Below, piece after piece: positions 39,210-47,323 of a DNA stretch of 64,000 nucleotides. A program made the position numbers and the translations under genes. The notes below the pieces were generated by a model, which was not told the DNA's origin, did no database searches, and saw only the letters and a list, made by a program, of their open reading frames with translations. The DNA comes from Methylobacterium radiodurans. Lineage in GTDB: Bacteria > Pseudomonadota > Alphaproteobacteria > Rhizobiales > Beijerinckiaceae. The stretch is taken from contig NZ_CP029551.1 in the NCBI RefSeq assembly GCF_003173735.1, positions 1,789,501 through 1,853,500 of the forward strand, in the 5' to 3' direction. Positions within the stretch are counted from its first letter, which is position 1, and each line of letters starts with the position of its first letter.

Positions 39210-39629
39210 ATGACCGCTGCCTCCTTCGCTTCCGGCCCGTCTCCGATGCACACAGCATCGGGGAACGGCATGCGAAAATCTGGGGTAACTCTGCGAAAGA
39301 TTGGGGTACTCGAACCCCAAATCTTCGGCGAGCGGATTGCGGAGTTTCTGCGCGGCATCCATCCGACCAAGACTGCGTTGTGTGTCGAGGCCGAGACGCA
39401 GATCTCGTCCAAGACTATCGGCAAGTGGCTCGAAGGCGCCTCGTCGCCCTCGGGCAATGCCTATCACCGCCTGATCGAGGTCTACGGGCCCGAACTGTTC
39501 GTATTCGTCTCACCCGATGCCTCGCCGGCCTCGTTGCGGGAAGCGGCACGGATATGCGCGCAGGCCCGGGCGGAGCGTCAGCGCGATGCGATCGAGCGCG
39601 AGATCGCCGCGCTGTGGGGCGCTCGATGA
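39210..39629 (+). CDS. Phage HTH-like early regulator
   Basis: Up to 139 residues. The conserved part begins near FGERIAEFLRGIHPTKTALC and contains VEAETQISSKTIGKWLEGAS, a helix-turn-helix pattern, followed by AYHRLIEVYGPELFVFV. Related proteins occur in alphaproteobacterial phages. Three copies of a GCGAAAGATTTGGGGT-like sequence (39271-39330) lie across its 5' coding region, suggesting autoregulation or an origin. ATGs at 39246 and 39270 are alternatives. Confidence 0.65.
   Translation: MTAASFASGPSPMHTASGNGMRKSGVTLRKIGVLEPQIFGERIAEFLRGIHPTKTALCVEAETQISSKTIGKWLEGASSPSGNAYHRLIEVYGPELFVFVSPDASPASLREAARICAQARAERQRDAIEREIAALWGAR
39271..39330. promoter_or_regulatory. Iteron-like operator cluster
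   Basis: Two direct repeats 21 bases apart, TGCGAAAATCTGGGGTAACT (39271) and TGCGAAAGATTGGGGTACTC (39292), are followed by an inverted copy (GAACCCCAAATCTTCGGCG, 39312-39330). The 21-base spacing puts the first two copies on the same helix face. It differs from the CCCCAnnnTGGGG operators and so probably binds another protein. Confidence 0.55.
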
Positions 39630-39838
39630 ACGTGCCTGCAACTGCTCTTCGCATCCTGTCTGCCGCCCTCCGTGGGCTGGCGGCGCCGTTCATGGGCGCG
39701 GCTTGGCTCCTCGTGCAGATAACGAAGCCAATCCTGTGGTGCTCGCGCCAGTGCCTGGAGCGCGCCCGCGAGTGGGACCCGCGCCTCTGGGAGCGCGACG
39801 GCGACCCGCGCTCCGACAACCGGGAGCGTCGCCCGTGA
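39626..39838 (+). CDS. Hypothetical 70-residue phage protein with one hydrophobic segment
   Basis: ATG overlaps the previous stop (ATGA). MNVPATALRILSAALRGLAA leads to PFMGAAWLLVQITKPILWCS, a possible membrane helix, then a charged tail (ERAREWDPRLWERDGDPRSD). Not recognised; operon position supports it. Confidence 0.55.
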   Translation: MNVPATALRILSAALRGLAAPFMGAAWLLVQITKPILWCSRQCLERAREWDPRLWERDGDPRSDNRERRP

Positions 39839-39916
39839 GCGCCCCGGCCCACCCCGACCTTTCCGGCTGATTCAGCCCGCCCACGCGGGGCGTCCCCGCG
39901 CATCCTGGAGACGACG

Positions 39917-40387
39917 ATGGCAGCGGCTCAACACGGCAACGGGTTCGACCCCAAGCGCACGAAGGAGTGCGTCGACCGAATCGAGGCGCTCGCCGCCAAG
40001 AAGGCGAGCCTGCACATGACCTACATGGCCGAGTGCGCGGTCATCAATGAGGACATCGGCGACGTCTACGAGGAGGCCAAGACCGCCTGGCACATCCCGA
40101 AGAAGGCGCTGAAGACCGTCGTCAAGGCGCGCGCGACCGAGCGGAAGCTTGAGGCGATGCGCAACGACCTCGACCTGATCGACCGGGAGAGCTTCGACCA
40201 GATCCGGCACGCGCTGGGCGATCTGGCCGACACGCCGCTCGGTGATGCGGCGCTTGCCGGCAAGGACGACGCGAAGGGCAGCAAGGGCGGCCGCGGAGCC
40301 CGGAAGGATCGCGATGCCGCGCTCGACGCCGTGTCGACCGGCAACGGCGCCGAGCTGCTCGCGACCGGCATCAGCAAGCTGAACTGA
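39917..40387 (+). CDS. GapR-like (DUF2312-type) phage protein
   Basis: 156 residues. The helical core CVDRIEALAAKKASLHMTYM, then INEDIGDVYEEAKTAWHIPK and KALKTVVKARATERKLEAMR resembles GapR, an alphaproteobacterial nucleoid protein that clamps overtwisted DNA. Here the core is followed by a Lys/Gly-rich linker (AGKDDAKGSKGGRGARKDRD) and a short helix. A role in replication or topology is inferred from the similarity and from the following resolvase and helicase genes. Confidence 0.6.
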   Translation: MAAAQHGNGFDPKRTKECVDRIEALAAKKASLHMTYMAECAVINEDIGDVYEEAKTAWHIPKKALKTVVKARATERKLEAMRNDLDLIDRESFDQIRHALGDLADTPLGDAALAGKDDAKGSKGGRGARKDRDAALDAVSTGNGAELLATGISKLN

Positions 40388-40415
40388 CACCCTCCAGCGA
40401 CGCTCGGATCCGCCC

Positions 40416-40973
40416 GTGTCCTACTCCGGCATCATCATGTCGCTCGACCTCGCTGGCAACTCCGGCGTGGGCGAGGGTCGACCTGGGGGCGCCCCGCGCC
40501 TCTACGACGCGCACCTGCACCGCGAGGGCGACGAGTGGGAGGACACGTGGGGCCGCGCGATCGGGTGGATCGCCGACCGGCTCTACATTGAGCGCGAGGC
40601 CGTCTCCGCAGGCGACCTCCGCATCATCGTTGAGGCGCCGATCTTCGTCGGAAAGGCGGGCGCCAAGAACGCGAACTCCGAGCTCGTCACGAAGGGCCTC
40701 TGGGCCTGCATCACCGGCTTCGCCCGCGCCCGCGGCGTGATGGTCCGGCGCGTCCACGTCTCCACCGTGCGCGCACAGTTCCTCGGCAGCGGTAACATGC
40801 CGGGCGATGCCGCCAAGCGCGAGGCCCGTCGGATCTGCCGGGCGCTGGGGTGGGAGCCGCCGAGCCTGGATGCTGCCGATGCCGGCGCCCTGTGGTGGTA
40901 CGGTTGCCATCTCTGGGCGCCGGATCTCGCCCCGCGGGTTCATCCGCTGCTGCTCAAGCGGAGGGCGGCATGA
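40416..40973 (+). CDS. RuvC-like Holliday junction resolvase
   Basis: 185 residues from a GTG. RuvC/RNase-H-fold acidic residues are placed as expected: GIIMSLDLAGNSGVGEG (first Asp), RIIVEAPIFVGK (Glu), and SLDAADAGALWWYGCHLW (last Asp pair). RNase-H-fold nucleases of this phage type resolve branched DNA before packaging. Its stop overlaps the next start (ATGA). Confidence 0.8.
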   Translation: MSYSGIIMSLDLAGNSGVGEGRPGGAPRLYDAHLHREGDEWEDTWGRAIGWIADRLYIEREAVSAGDLRIIVEAPIFVGKAGAKNANSELVTKGLWACITGFARARGVMVRRVHVSTVRAQFLGSGNMPGDAAKREARRICRALGWEPPSLDAADAGALWWYGCHLWAPDLAPRVHPLLLKRRAA

Positions 40974-41221
40974 CGTGGCTGCTCACCCACGATGGCCGCG
41001 TCGTCTTCCGCGGCAGCTACCGGGACGGCCTCGCCGCCGCTGAGCGCGCGGGCGTGCTGTTCCACGTCGTCACGGTGGCGACCGACGCCGGCCGGAAGAC
41101 GTTCGAGGTCGCGGGCCGCGGCTTCTACGACGACGGCACCGAGCGGGCCCCGCGCCTGGAGCGCGGCTGGATGCTGTTCCCGCAGTCCTCGCACGGCATC
41201 CCGCGGAGGGCCGCGGCATGA
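40970..41221 (+). CDS. Hypothetical small phage protein
   Basis: 83 residues from MTWLLTHDGRVVFRGSYRDG. Strand-rich, with LFHVVTVATDAGRKTFEVAG. It is coupled by ATGA overlaps to both the resolvase and the methyltransferase genes. Not recognised. Confidence 0.6.
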   Translation: MTWLLTHDGRVVFRGSYRDGLAAAERAGVLFHVVTVATDAGRKTFEVAGRGFYDDGTERAPRLERGWMLFPQSSHGIPRRAAA

Positions 41222-41892
41222 TCCCCTCCGGCCATACCGCCGTCATGGCCTCGCGCCGCGAGCCGCCGGACGCCCTCGATTTCTTCCCGACGCCGCCCTG
41301 GGCGACGCGCGCCCTGCTGTCCCACGTGCTGGCGCTCAGCAGCGATGAGTTCCTCTCGTCCTCGGCCTGGGATCCGTGCTGCGGGGAGGGCCACATGGTC
41401 GGTCCGCTGCAGGAATATTTCTGGGCCGTCGAGGAAACGGACGTCTTCGACTACGGCAAGGGCTTCGCGGTCTCGGACTTCCTCGCCGACGACGAGCGCA
41501 CGGCCGACTGGCTGATCACGAACCCGCCCTTCAAAATCGCCGAGGCCGTTGCTCTGCGCGCGCTCGACCGCGCCAAGGTCGGCGTCGCGATGCTGGTGCG
41601 CTCGGTCTGGCTGGAAGGGACGGGCCGCTACGAGCGCCTGTTCCGGGATCGCCCGCCCACGACGATCGCGCAGTTCTGCGAGCGCGTGCCGATGACGAAG
41701 GGCCGATGGGACCCGGATGCGTCGACCGCGACCTCCTACGCCTGGATCGTCTGGCGCATGACAGAGCAATTGGCCGCCCCAACCTTCACCTGGATCCCGC
41801 CCGGCTGCCGGCGTGCTCTGACGCGCCCCACGGACATCGTGCGCTTTGCCGCCCGCTCGGCCGCCGCGCCCCTCCTCCCGGCAGCGAAGTAG
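41218..41892 (+). CDS. Phage DNA adenine-type methyltransferase
   Basis: 224 residues. SAM-binding motif I appears as AWDPCCGEGHMVGPL and the catalytic motif IV as LITNPPFKIAEAV. The NPPF form indicates amino-group methylation, most often N6-adenine. The N-terminal DALDFFPTPPWATRALL is shared with phage and island methyltransferases. No cognate nuclease is adjacent, so it is an orphan enzyme that may protect phage DNA or mark it. Confidence 0.85.
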   Translation: MIPSGHTAVMASRREPPDALDFFPTPPWATRALLSHVLALSSDEFLSSSAWDPCCGEGHMVGPLQEYFWAVEETDVFDYGKGFAVSDFLADDERTADWLITNPPFKIAEAVALRALDRAKVGVAMLVRSVWLEGTGRYERLFRDRPPTTIAQFCERVPMTKGRWDPDASTATSYAWIVWRMTEQLAAPTFTWIPPGCRRALTRPTDIVRFAARSAAAPLLPAAK

Positions 41893-41896
41893 CGTC

Positions 41897-42133
41897 ATGG
41901 CCCCCATCGACCTCGACACCATCATCGCGGACGCGGTCGCGGACACACGCGAGGACTTCGGCGCGGCCGAGGACCTGCAGGCCCAGCTGCTCGCGGGAAT
42001 CGGCCTCGCGATCGCGGTGTCCGCCCGCGGCGATGCCCGGGCAGCCAACGCCATGTGCGAGCGCGCCTCGGTGATGATCTTCGAGCAGGCCGCCTCGGTC
42101 TCCCTGATGCTCGCCGCCGACGGGAGGGTCTGA
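41897..42133 (+). CDS. Hypothetical helical phage protein
   Basis: 78 residues from MAPIDLDTIIADAVADTRED, all helix-forming, with AVSARGDARAANAMCERASV. The stop overlaps the next start (TGATG). Not recognised. Confidence 0.55.
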   Translation: MAPIDLDTIIADAVADTREDFGAAEDLQAQLLAGIGLAIAVSARGDARAANAMCERASVMIFEQAASVSLMLAADGRV

Positions 42134-42327
42134 TGGGCGAGGTCGTCCAGCTCCGCCCCGATCCTGATCAGGCGCTGACCGAGGCCTGGAATGCGCTTAC
42201 CCGCGCCTACGATCTCGCGGTCAGGCGGCCGACGATCCGCAACATGGTCGGCGTTGCGCGCGCATGGGACGCGTACTCGGCCCTGATCGGATTCGACGCC
42301 ATCGCTGATGCGGAGCGCCGGTTATGA
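42133..42327 (+). CDS. Hypothetical 64-residue phage protein
   Basis: Starts MGEVVQLRPDPDQALTEAWN and continues ALTRAYDLAVRRPTIRNMVG. Coupled by overlap to both neighbours (TGATG before, ATGA to the helicase). Function unknown; possibly a helicase partner by position only. Confidence 0.55.
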   Translation: MGEVVQLRPDPDQALTEAWNALTRAYDLAVRRPTIRNMVGVARAWDAYSALIGFDAIADAERRL

Positions 42328-43784
42328 GCGGGCGGGCCGTCATCCCCTTCACCGGTCCGGCCGAGCCGGCCACGCAAGCGCCCGAGCCACCGCACAACGT
42401 CGAGGCCGAGCAGGCGTTGCTCGCCGCCCTGATGCTGAAGCCCGACCAGCTGCCCGAGGTCGCGCAGTGGGTGCGGCCCGAGCACTTCTACTTCGCTGAC
42501 CACCAGGACGTGTTCGCCTGCATCGAGGCGCTCGTCGCCGCGAACGTCGAGCCGACCGGCGTCAACATCAAGGGCTACCTCCGGGAGCCGACGATCGCTG
42601 GCGAGCCCGCCCACGTCTACCTCGCGCGGATCGTGCAGGAGGCGTCCGGGTGGAGCGCCGCGAGCCACGCGCGGGTGGTGCGCGACATGGCCACGCGCCG
42701 CGCCATGCTGGCCGTCGGCGAGTCGCTGGTCGAGCGGGCCCGGTTCGATCCCGCCGACACGGCCGCGCAGGCTATGATCGAGGACACCGAGCAGAAGCTG
42801 CTCGACCTGCGGGCCATCGTCCCGCAGGCGCACCTCGCCGGGCAGTCCACCCACGAGGGCATGGCGTGGATGCGGGAGCGCATCACAAGCCTGCGCAGCG
42901 GGCTGATCGCCTCCACGTCGGTCTCAACCGGCATCGCGGACCTCGACCGAGTCACGAACGGCGGCTTCCAGCGCGGGCAGCTCTGGCTCCTCGCCGGCCG
43001 GCCCGGCATGGGCAAGACGGTCGCCATGACCACGCTGAGCCGCAACGCGGCGCGCGAGGCGGGCGTGCTGGTGTTCCAGCTGGAGGTGACCCGGGATCAG
43101 CAGTGGTCCCGCTACCTCTCGGACCTCGCCTACGTCCACAACAGGCCGCTGCCCTTCGGCAAGATCATGGCCGGAGTGGATCTGAAGGACGACGAGGTCT
43201 GGCGCATCGACGATGCCGCCCGGCGGATCGAGCAGCTGCACCTCCGCCTGGAATGCGAGCCCAGCGCCACGGTCGCGCAGATCGCCTTCGCGGTGAAGGC
43301 CGAGAAGCGGCGCCTCGCCAAGCAGGGGCTCAGCCTCGGGGTCGTCTTCATCGACTACCTGAAATTCGTCCGGGTGTCCGACCGCTACAAGGGCAACCGG
43401 GTGCTGGAGATCGGTGAGATCTCGGGCTCGCTGAAGCAGCTGGCGAAGAGCGAGGACATCTGCGTCGTCCTGCTTGCCCAGCTCAACCGCCAGGTCGAGG
43501 CCGAGGGCCGGGCCGACCGGCGCCCGACCGTGGCGGACCTGCGCGATTCCGGCGAGCTGGAGCAGGACGCCGACACGGTGCTGCTGCTCTACCGCGAGTC
43601 CGTCTACCTCGAGCGCAAGCTGAAGGCCTCGAACGATCCCGAGACGGCCGCACGCCTAATCGATCGCCAGCACGCCCTGGAGCTGATCCTGGGCAAGAAC
43701 CGCAGCGGCAAGACCTGCACCCTCGACCTGTGGTGCGACGTGGCCGCCTCCTCCATCGCTCAGCACTCCAGGGGGCCGCACTGA
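42324..43784 (+). CDS. DnaB-like replicative helicase
   Basis: 486 residues. The N-terminal domain (PHNVEAEQALLAALMLKPDQ) and the RecA-type C-terminal domain with Walker A GRPGMGKT (about residue 226), a Walker B segment GVVFIDYLKFV, and LAQLNRQVEAEGRADRRPTV with DLRDSGELEQDADTVLLLYR are all present and intact. It should unwind DNA at the phage fork. With the next gene it forms the replication module. Confidence 0.93.
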   Translation: MSGRAVIPFTGPAEPATQAPEPPHNVEAEQALLAALMLKPDQLPEVAQWVRPEHFYFADHQDVFACIEALVAANVEPTGVNIKGYLREPTIAGEPAHVYLARIVQEASGWSAASHARVVRDMATRRAMLAVGESLVERARFDPADTAAQAMIEDTEQKLLDLRAIVPQAHLAGQSTHEGMAWMRERITSLRSGLIASTSVSTGIADLDRVTNGGFQRGQLWLLAGRPGMGKTVAMTTLSRNAAREAGVLVFQLEVTRDQQWSRYLSDLAYVHNRPLPFGKIMAGVDLKDDEVWRIDDAARRIEQLHLRLECEPSATVAQIAFAVKAEKRRLAKQGLSLGVVFIDYLKFVRVSDRYKGNRVLEIGEISGSLKQLAKSEDICVVLLAQLNRQVEAEGRADRRPTVADLRDSGELEQDADTVLLLYRESVYLERKLKASNDPETAARLIDRQHALELILGKNRSGKTCTLDLWCDVAASSIAQHSRGPH

Positions 43785-44764
43785 TGGCTCGCATCCGCAC
43801 GATCAAGCCCGAGTTCTGGACATCCGAGCAGGTCATGGAGTGTTCGACGAACGCTCGCCTCCTGTTCATCGGCCTCTGGAATTTCTGCGACGACGCCGGC
43901 CGCATGCCGGCCTCGGACAAGCGCATCAAGGCGAGCGTCTTCCCGTCGGACGACTTCACGGCCGAAGACGTTCGTCGAATGATCGACGAATTGTCGGCGA
44001 ATGGCCTGATCCTGCTCTACACCGTTGAAGGCAAAGAGTATCTTCAGGTCACGGGCTGGCGTCACCAGAAGATCGACCGCCCTCAGACCTCGAAAATTCC
44101 TGAGCCGCCGACCGATCCCGATCCGCATTCGCCGAATGATCGTCGAACGTTCGGCGTAGGAAAGGAAGGGAATGGAAGGGAGAGGAAGGGAAAGGAATCT
44201 AGCCCCGCCCCGGCAGAACCTCACCCCGCGCGAACCCTCCAGGCTGCGCCCGCTCCGGCACCGTCGGCCGTTGCCGAACCCGCAGCGCCGGGCCGGGCCG
44301 AGGCCTGGGCCAATCGAGAGAACTTCGACCGAATCGAGCGCCGCTGTCGCGAGTCCCTAACCGGAGGCGGCCCGCAGGACCTGCGGATCGGGCCGATGGC
44401 GAAGCTGGTCGCCGATGGGCTGGACCTCGAAGCCGAGGTGATCCCCACCCTGCTCGACGTCGCGGCTTCGGCGCGAGTGCCGATTCGGACATGGACGATC
44501 TACGCCGACCGCATCGCCGAGCGTGTCAGCGCCCAGCGCCAGGCCCGAGCCTCGCAGGGCCTGCCCGCGGTGCCGACGGCTCCGACCCCGCCCGAGGACC
44601 TCGTCGATCTCAGCCCACACGGCCGCTACCCCGAGACCGTGCTGCGCCTCGCCATCGCGAAGTTCCGGCAGAGCGGATCGTGGATCGACAGCGTCTTCGG
44701 GCCAGCGCCCGGTGAACTCGGCTGCAAGGTCCCGCCCCGCCTGCTGATCGGGGAGGCTGCGTGA
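43784..44764 (+). CDS. Phage replication initiation-like protein
   Basis: 326 residues from [20 protein letters not shown]. The N-terminal winged-helix-like block ([40 protein letters not shown]) is typical of phage replication/DnaD-type proteins. A disordered Ala/Pro linker leads to a helical C-terminal domain. It directly follows the helicase with a TGATG overlap, the usual order of loader or initiator and helicase genes in such phages. Confidence 0.78.
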   Translation: MARIRTIKPEFWTSEQVMECSTNARLLFIGLWNFCDDAGRMPASDKRIKASVFPSDDFTAEDVRRMIDELSANGLILLYTVEGKEYLQVTGWRHQKIDRPQTSKIPEPPTDPDPHSPNDRRTFGVGKEGNGRERKGKESSPAPAEPHPARTLQAAPAPAPSAVAEPAAPGRAEAWANRENFDRIERRCRESLTGGGPQDLRIGPMAKLVADGLDLEAEVIPTLLDVAASARVPIRTWTIYADRIAERVSAQRQARASQGLPAVPTAPTPPEDLVDLSPHGRYPETVLRLAIAKFRQSGSWIDSVFGPAPGELGCKVPPRLLIGEAA

Positions 44765-45633
44765 TGGCCCGGCTGACCCGGAAGCAGCGGTTGAGGATGA
44801 AGTTGCAGCGCGAGGCCGCGCACAAGGCGTTCATGCGCCGCGGCGAGATCCGGCGCGAGGCGCTCGCGGCCCGGGACGAGCGGTCGGCCGAGCGCGTCGA
44901 GACCCCGCAGGAGCGGCACCGCCGCGAGCGGCTGGAGCGAGAGGCGGCCCGGATCGCTGCGCGTCGCGCTGAGCACGATCTCGCCCCGGTGAAGGCCTGG
45001 GCCATGGCCGACGCCGCGGTCGGCCGCATGAACGACCTCTGCGACAAGCTGCGGAAGGCCGGCGTCCCGCACTTCCGCGCCCAGGACGAGGTCGAGCAGG
45101 TCCTGCCCGACGGCCGTGTGCGCAAGCTGCGCGTGCCCCTCGTCGCCCGCACCGTGTTCGTCGGGGCCGAGAGCGCCGAGCACCTCGCCCGGCTGCAGAG
45201 GACGTTCCCGTGGCTGGCCGAGCGCGTGCCGGGCCAGCGTTACGGCCATCTCGAGCACACGCAGCACGACTTGGTCCAGATCGGCGACCGCGTCGAGGCG
45301 CTGCCTGGCGAGGCCTTCCCCTGGCACGTCGACCGCTACGAGCGGGTGGCGGGCCACGATGCGGAGGGCAACGCCGCGCTGGTCCCGGCGCTCGTCCCCG
45401 ACGCCGAGCTGCGGCGGTTCGCCGAGACCCTGATCGGGGCGGCGCCGGTGCTCGACATGGCCCAGCCCTTCGCGCCCGGCGACGAGATCCGCGTAGCTGA
45501 CGGGCCATTCGCGAGCTTCAGCGGCATCGTCGAGGAGGTTGACGCGGGCCGCGGCGTGCTGAAGGTCGCGGTGTCGATCTTTGGCCGGGCCACGCCGGTC
45601 GAACTCGAGTACCGGCAGGTAGAGCGCCTGTAG
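44764..45633 (+). CDS. NusG-like protein with KOW domain, likely phage antiterminator
   Basis: 289 residues. The C-terminal ~60 are a clear NusG KOW domain: [20 protein letters not shown], then [20 protein letters not shown] and [15 protein letters not shown] divergent NGN-like region ([20 protein letters not shown]) precedes it, and a very basic helical extension of ~80 residues ([20 protein letters not shown]) starts the protein. It is the last gene of the early operon, where a Q-type late antiterminator is expected. Host NusG is shorter (~180 residues), so this is not the housekeeping gene. Confidence 0.85.
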   Translation: MARLTRKQRLRMKLQREAAHKAFMRRGEIRREALAARDERSAERVETPQERHRRERLEREAARIAARRAEHDLAPVKAWAMADAAVGRMNDLCDKLRKAGVPHFRAQDEVEQVLPDGRVRKLRVPLVARTVFVGAESAEHLARLQRTFPWLAERVPGQRYGHLEHTQHDLVQIGDRVEALPGEAFPWHVDRYERVAGHDAEGNAALVPALVPDAELRRFAETLIGAAPVLDMAQPFAPGDEIRVADGPFASFSGIVEEVDAGRGVLKVAVSIFGRATPVELEYRQVERL

Positions 45634-46022
45634 GCGGTGGGGCCATCCGCCTCTCGGCGTAGCCAAGGTGAGCGTAGGGCAGAAAGCACATATTTGGTCA
45701 AACGGCTAGGGTGAGCCGCTATCCTCATGCAAGCGCTCAGTCGAACGGGATTATGAAATATGTCCTTGAGCCTTCTGAAGGCTGTTGAAGGCCTCGAAGG
45801 CGGTTACCACAACAGCTGGCAAGGACCTAACCGAATGCTCAGACTGGTGAAGAGATCACCCGCGGTGGCTTTGTCAAATAACAGACGTTGGGGCGAGCCA
45901 AGCGCAATTTTCCTGAAGCGCAGATGATTGGTGCCGTGTGAGGCCGAGTGGATCGAAAGTGCGCCAGCCCTAAAGTTGCACGCCGAAACACATCCGGCCG
46001 GCGGTCCAACAGAACCGCCGCG
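45634..46022. other. Intergenic region after the antiterminator-like gene
   Basis: About 390 bases of mixed composition. No frame shows a credible product. It probably holds the phage late promoter region, the target of the NusG-like protein, or the 3' scar of the polysaccharide cassette insertion. An imperfect dyad TTGAAGGCCTCGAAGG lies near 45787. Nothing further is recognised. Confidence 0.4.
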
Positions 46023-47237
46023 TTAGAGATGCCGCTGTCTTACCGTGACCGCGCGTAACATCCAGCCTCGAACCCGCTCGGTGTGCGCTTCTGAAACAAG
46101 GTATAACGCGTAAGCAAAAACCAGGGCGGCGGCGAAGACCACAACCTGCACGGCCAAGGATGTGGCGGATTGATTGAATGGCGCCGTCGACAGCGCGCAG
46201 AGAACGAGTTGCACTACGGGGAAGTGGATTAGGTAGAGGGTGAAGCTAAACGGGGCCAGCCTCTGCACGCCCAGACGCTCGACCAAGTGCGACCGGAGGC
46301 GGCCCTTCTCGAGTAGGAACAACGCGCCGAGCGAGCACAGGCCGATCAAGAGGTCGCGCCCTACGCCAGGCCGCATCGGATTGAGTAAGACGGCAGCGAG
46401 AAGGATACATAGGACCGCCGCTCCGACACCTAAGCGCAGGGAGATGTGCGCTTTGTCTACGGCGAACAGGGCCGCCGCTAACAGCCAGATCAGGAGACCG
46501 ACCAAGTAAATTGAGGCGCGGTCCAAGTCGTTTGGTTCGATTCCCTCGACCTGCGAAAGGGCAAGGACACTGGCCACGAATAGCACGACGGACCACCAGC
46601 GACCGATGAGCAGCACGCCGAACAAAACATAGTAGATGACCTCGTTTGACAGGCTCCAGAGCGATACGTTCAGGCCGTACTGGTTGCAAGCGATCATCTG
46701 CAGACTCGCGACGTTGCATAGAGCGACCCTGAGCCCAAGTGATCCGGCAATGTCAGCTCCAGCCGGATAAAAATTCGCCCGGTGCGCGATAAATCCGGTG
46801 AGGTCAAAGAAGTGCAGGGCGACAAGCGTTGTCGCCGCGGTTACTGCGAGGCCAGGGAGAAGCACTGTGCCAATGCGCGCCGCCCGGGCGACGGCATAGG
46901 GAACGAGCTGCTGCTGGCCACGAATGGATCTGACGGTCGCCCCGCCGCCCACCAAGTAGCCACTCAGCGCGAAGAACATGATGACCGCCGAATGTCCAAA
47001 CGACGAGGCGATGTTGACGATGGTGTAGGCCGCTTTGACGGCCGCACCTTCCGCGGGCATTGAGGCTTGGCTGTACATCAGCTTATTGATGTGGCTCAAG
47101 ACAACGGCCACGGCTGCCAGCCCCCGAATTGCGTCTAGCCAGATGGAGAGTTCAGGAGCAATCTTAGTCGAAGAGCGGATCACGCTAGGCCATCGTGAGG
47201 AATCGGGTTCCTCCCCATCATCGTTGCGATTGAGCAT
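46023..47237 (-). CDS. Acyltransferase 3 family membrane protein (O-antigen/polysaccharide acetylase)
   Basis: 404 residues from MLNRNDDGEEPDSSRWPSVI. The family start LSIWLDAIRGLAAVAVVLSH, with the catalytic-type R-G and H, is followed by about ten helices, including HSAVIMFFALSGYLVGG and the SLWSLSNEVIYYVLFG block. Such proteins O-acylate surface sugars. It is leftward, opposite to the phage late genes, and codes for the same kind of surface change as its neighbour. The ORF is open upstream, but homology begins after 47237. Confidence 0.88.
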   Translation of the reverse strand: MLNRNDDGEEPDSSRWPSVIRSSTKIAPELSIWLDAIRGLAAVAVVLSHINKLMYSQASMPAEGAAVKAAYTIVNIASSFGHSAVIMFFALSGYLVGGGATVRSIRGQQQLVPYAVARAARIGTVLLPGLAVTAATTLVALHFFDLTGFIAHRANFYPAGADIAGSLGLRVALCNVASLQMIACNQYGLNVSLWSLSNEVIYYVLFGVLLIGRWWSVVLFVASVLALSQVEGIEPNDLDRASIYLVGLLIWLLAAALFAVDKAHISLRLGVGAAVLCILLAAVLLNPMRPGVGRDLLIGLCSLGALFLLEKGRLRSHLVERLGVQRLAPFSFTLYLIHFPVVQLVLCALSTAPFNQSATSLAVQVVVFAAALVFAYALYLVSEAHTERVRGWMLRAVTVRQRHL

Positions 47238-47323
47238 GGCCGTGAGCTTGGGAGGTACGCCCACCGCAAGCAGCTTGTGCGAATGGCTTCTATTCGCGGA
47301 GAGCTTCCGCAGGAACGGGCCGA

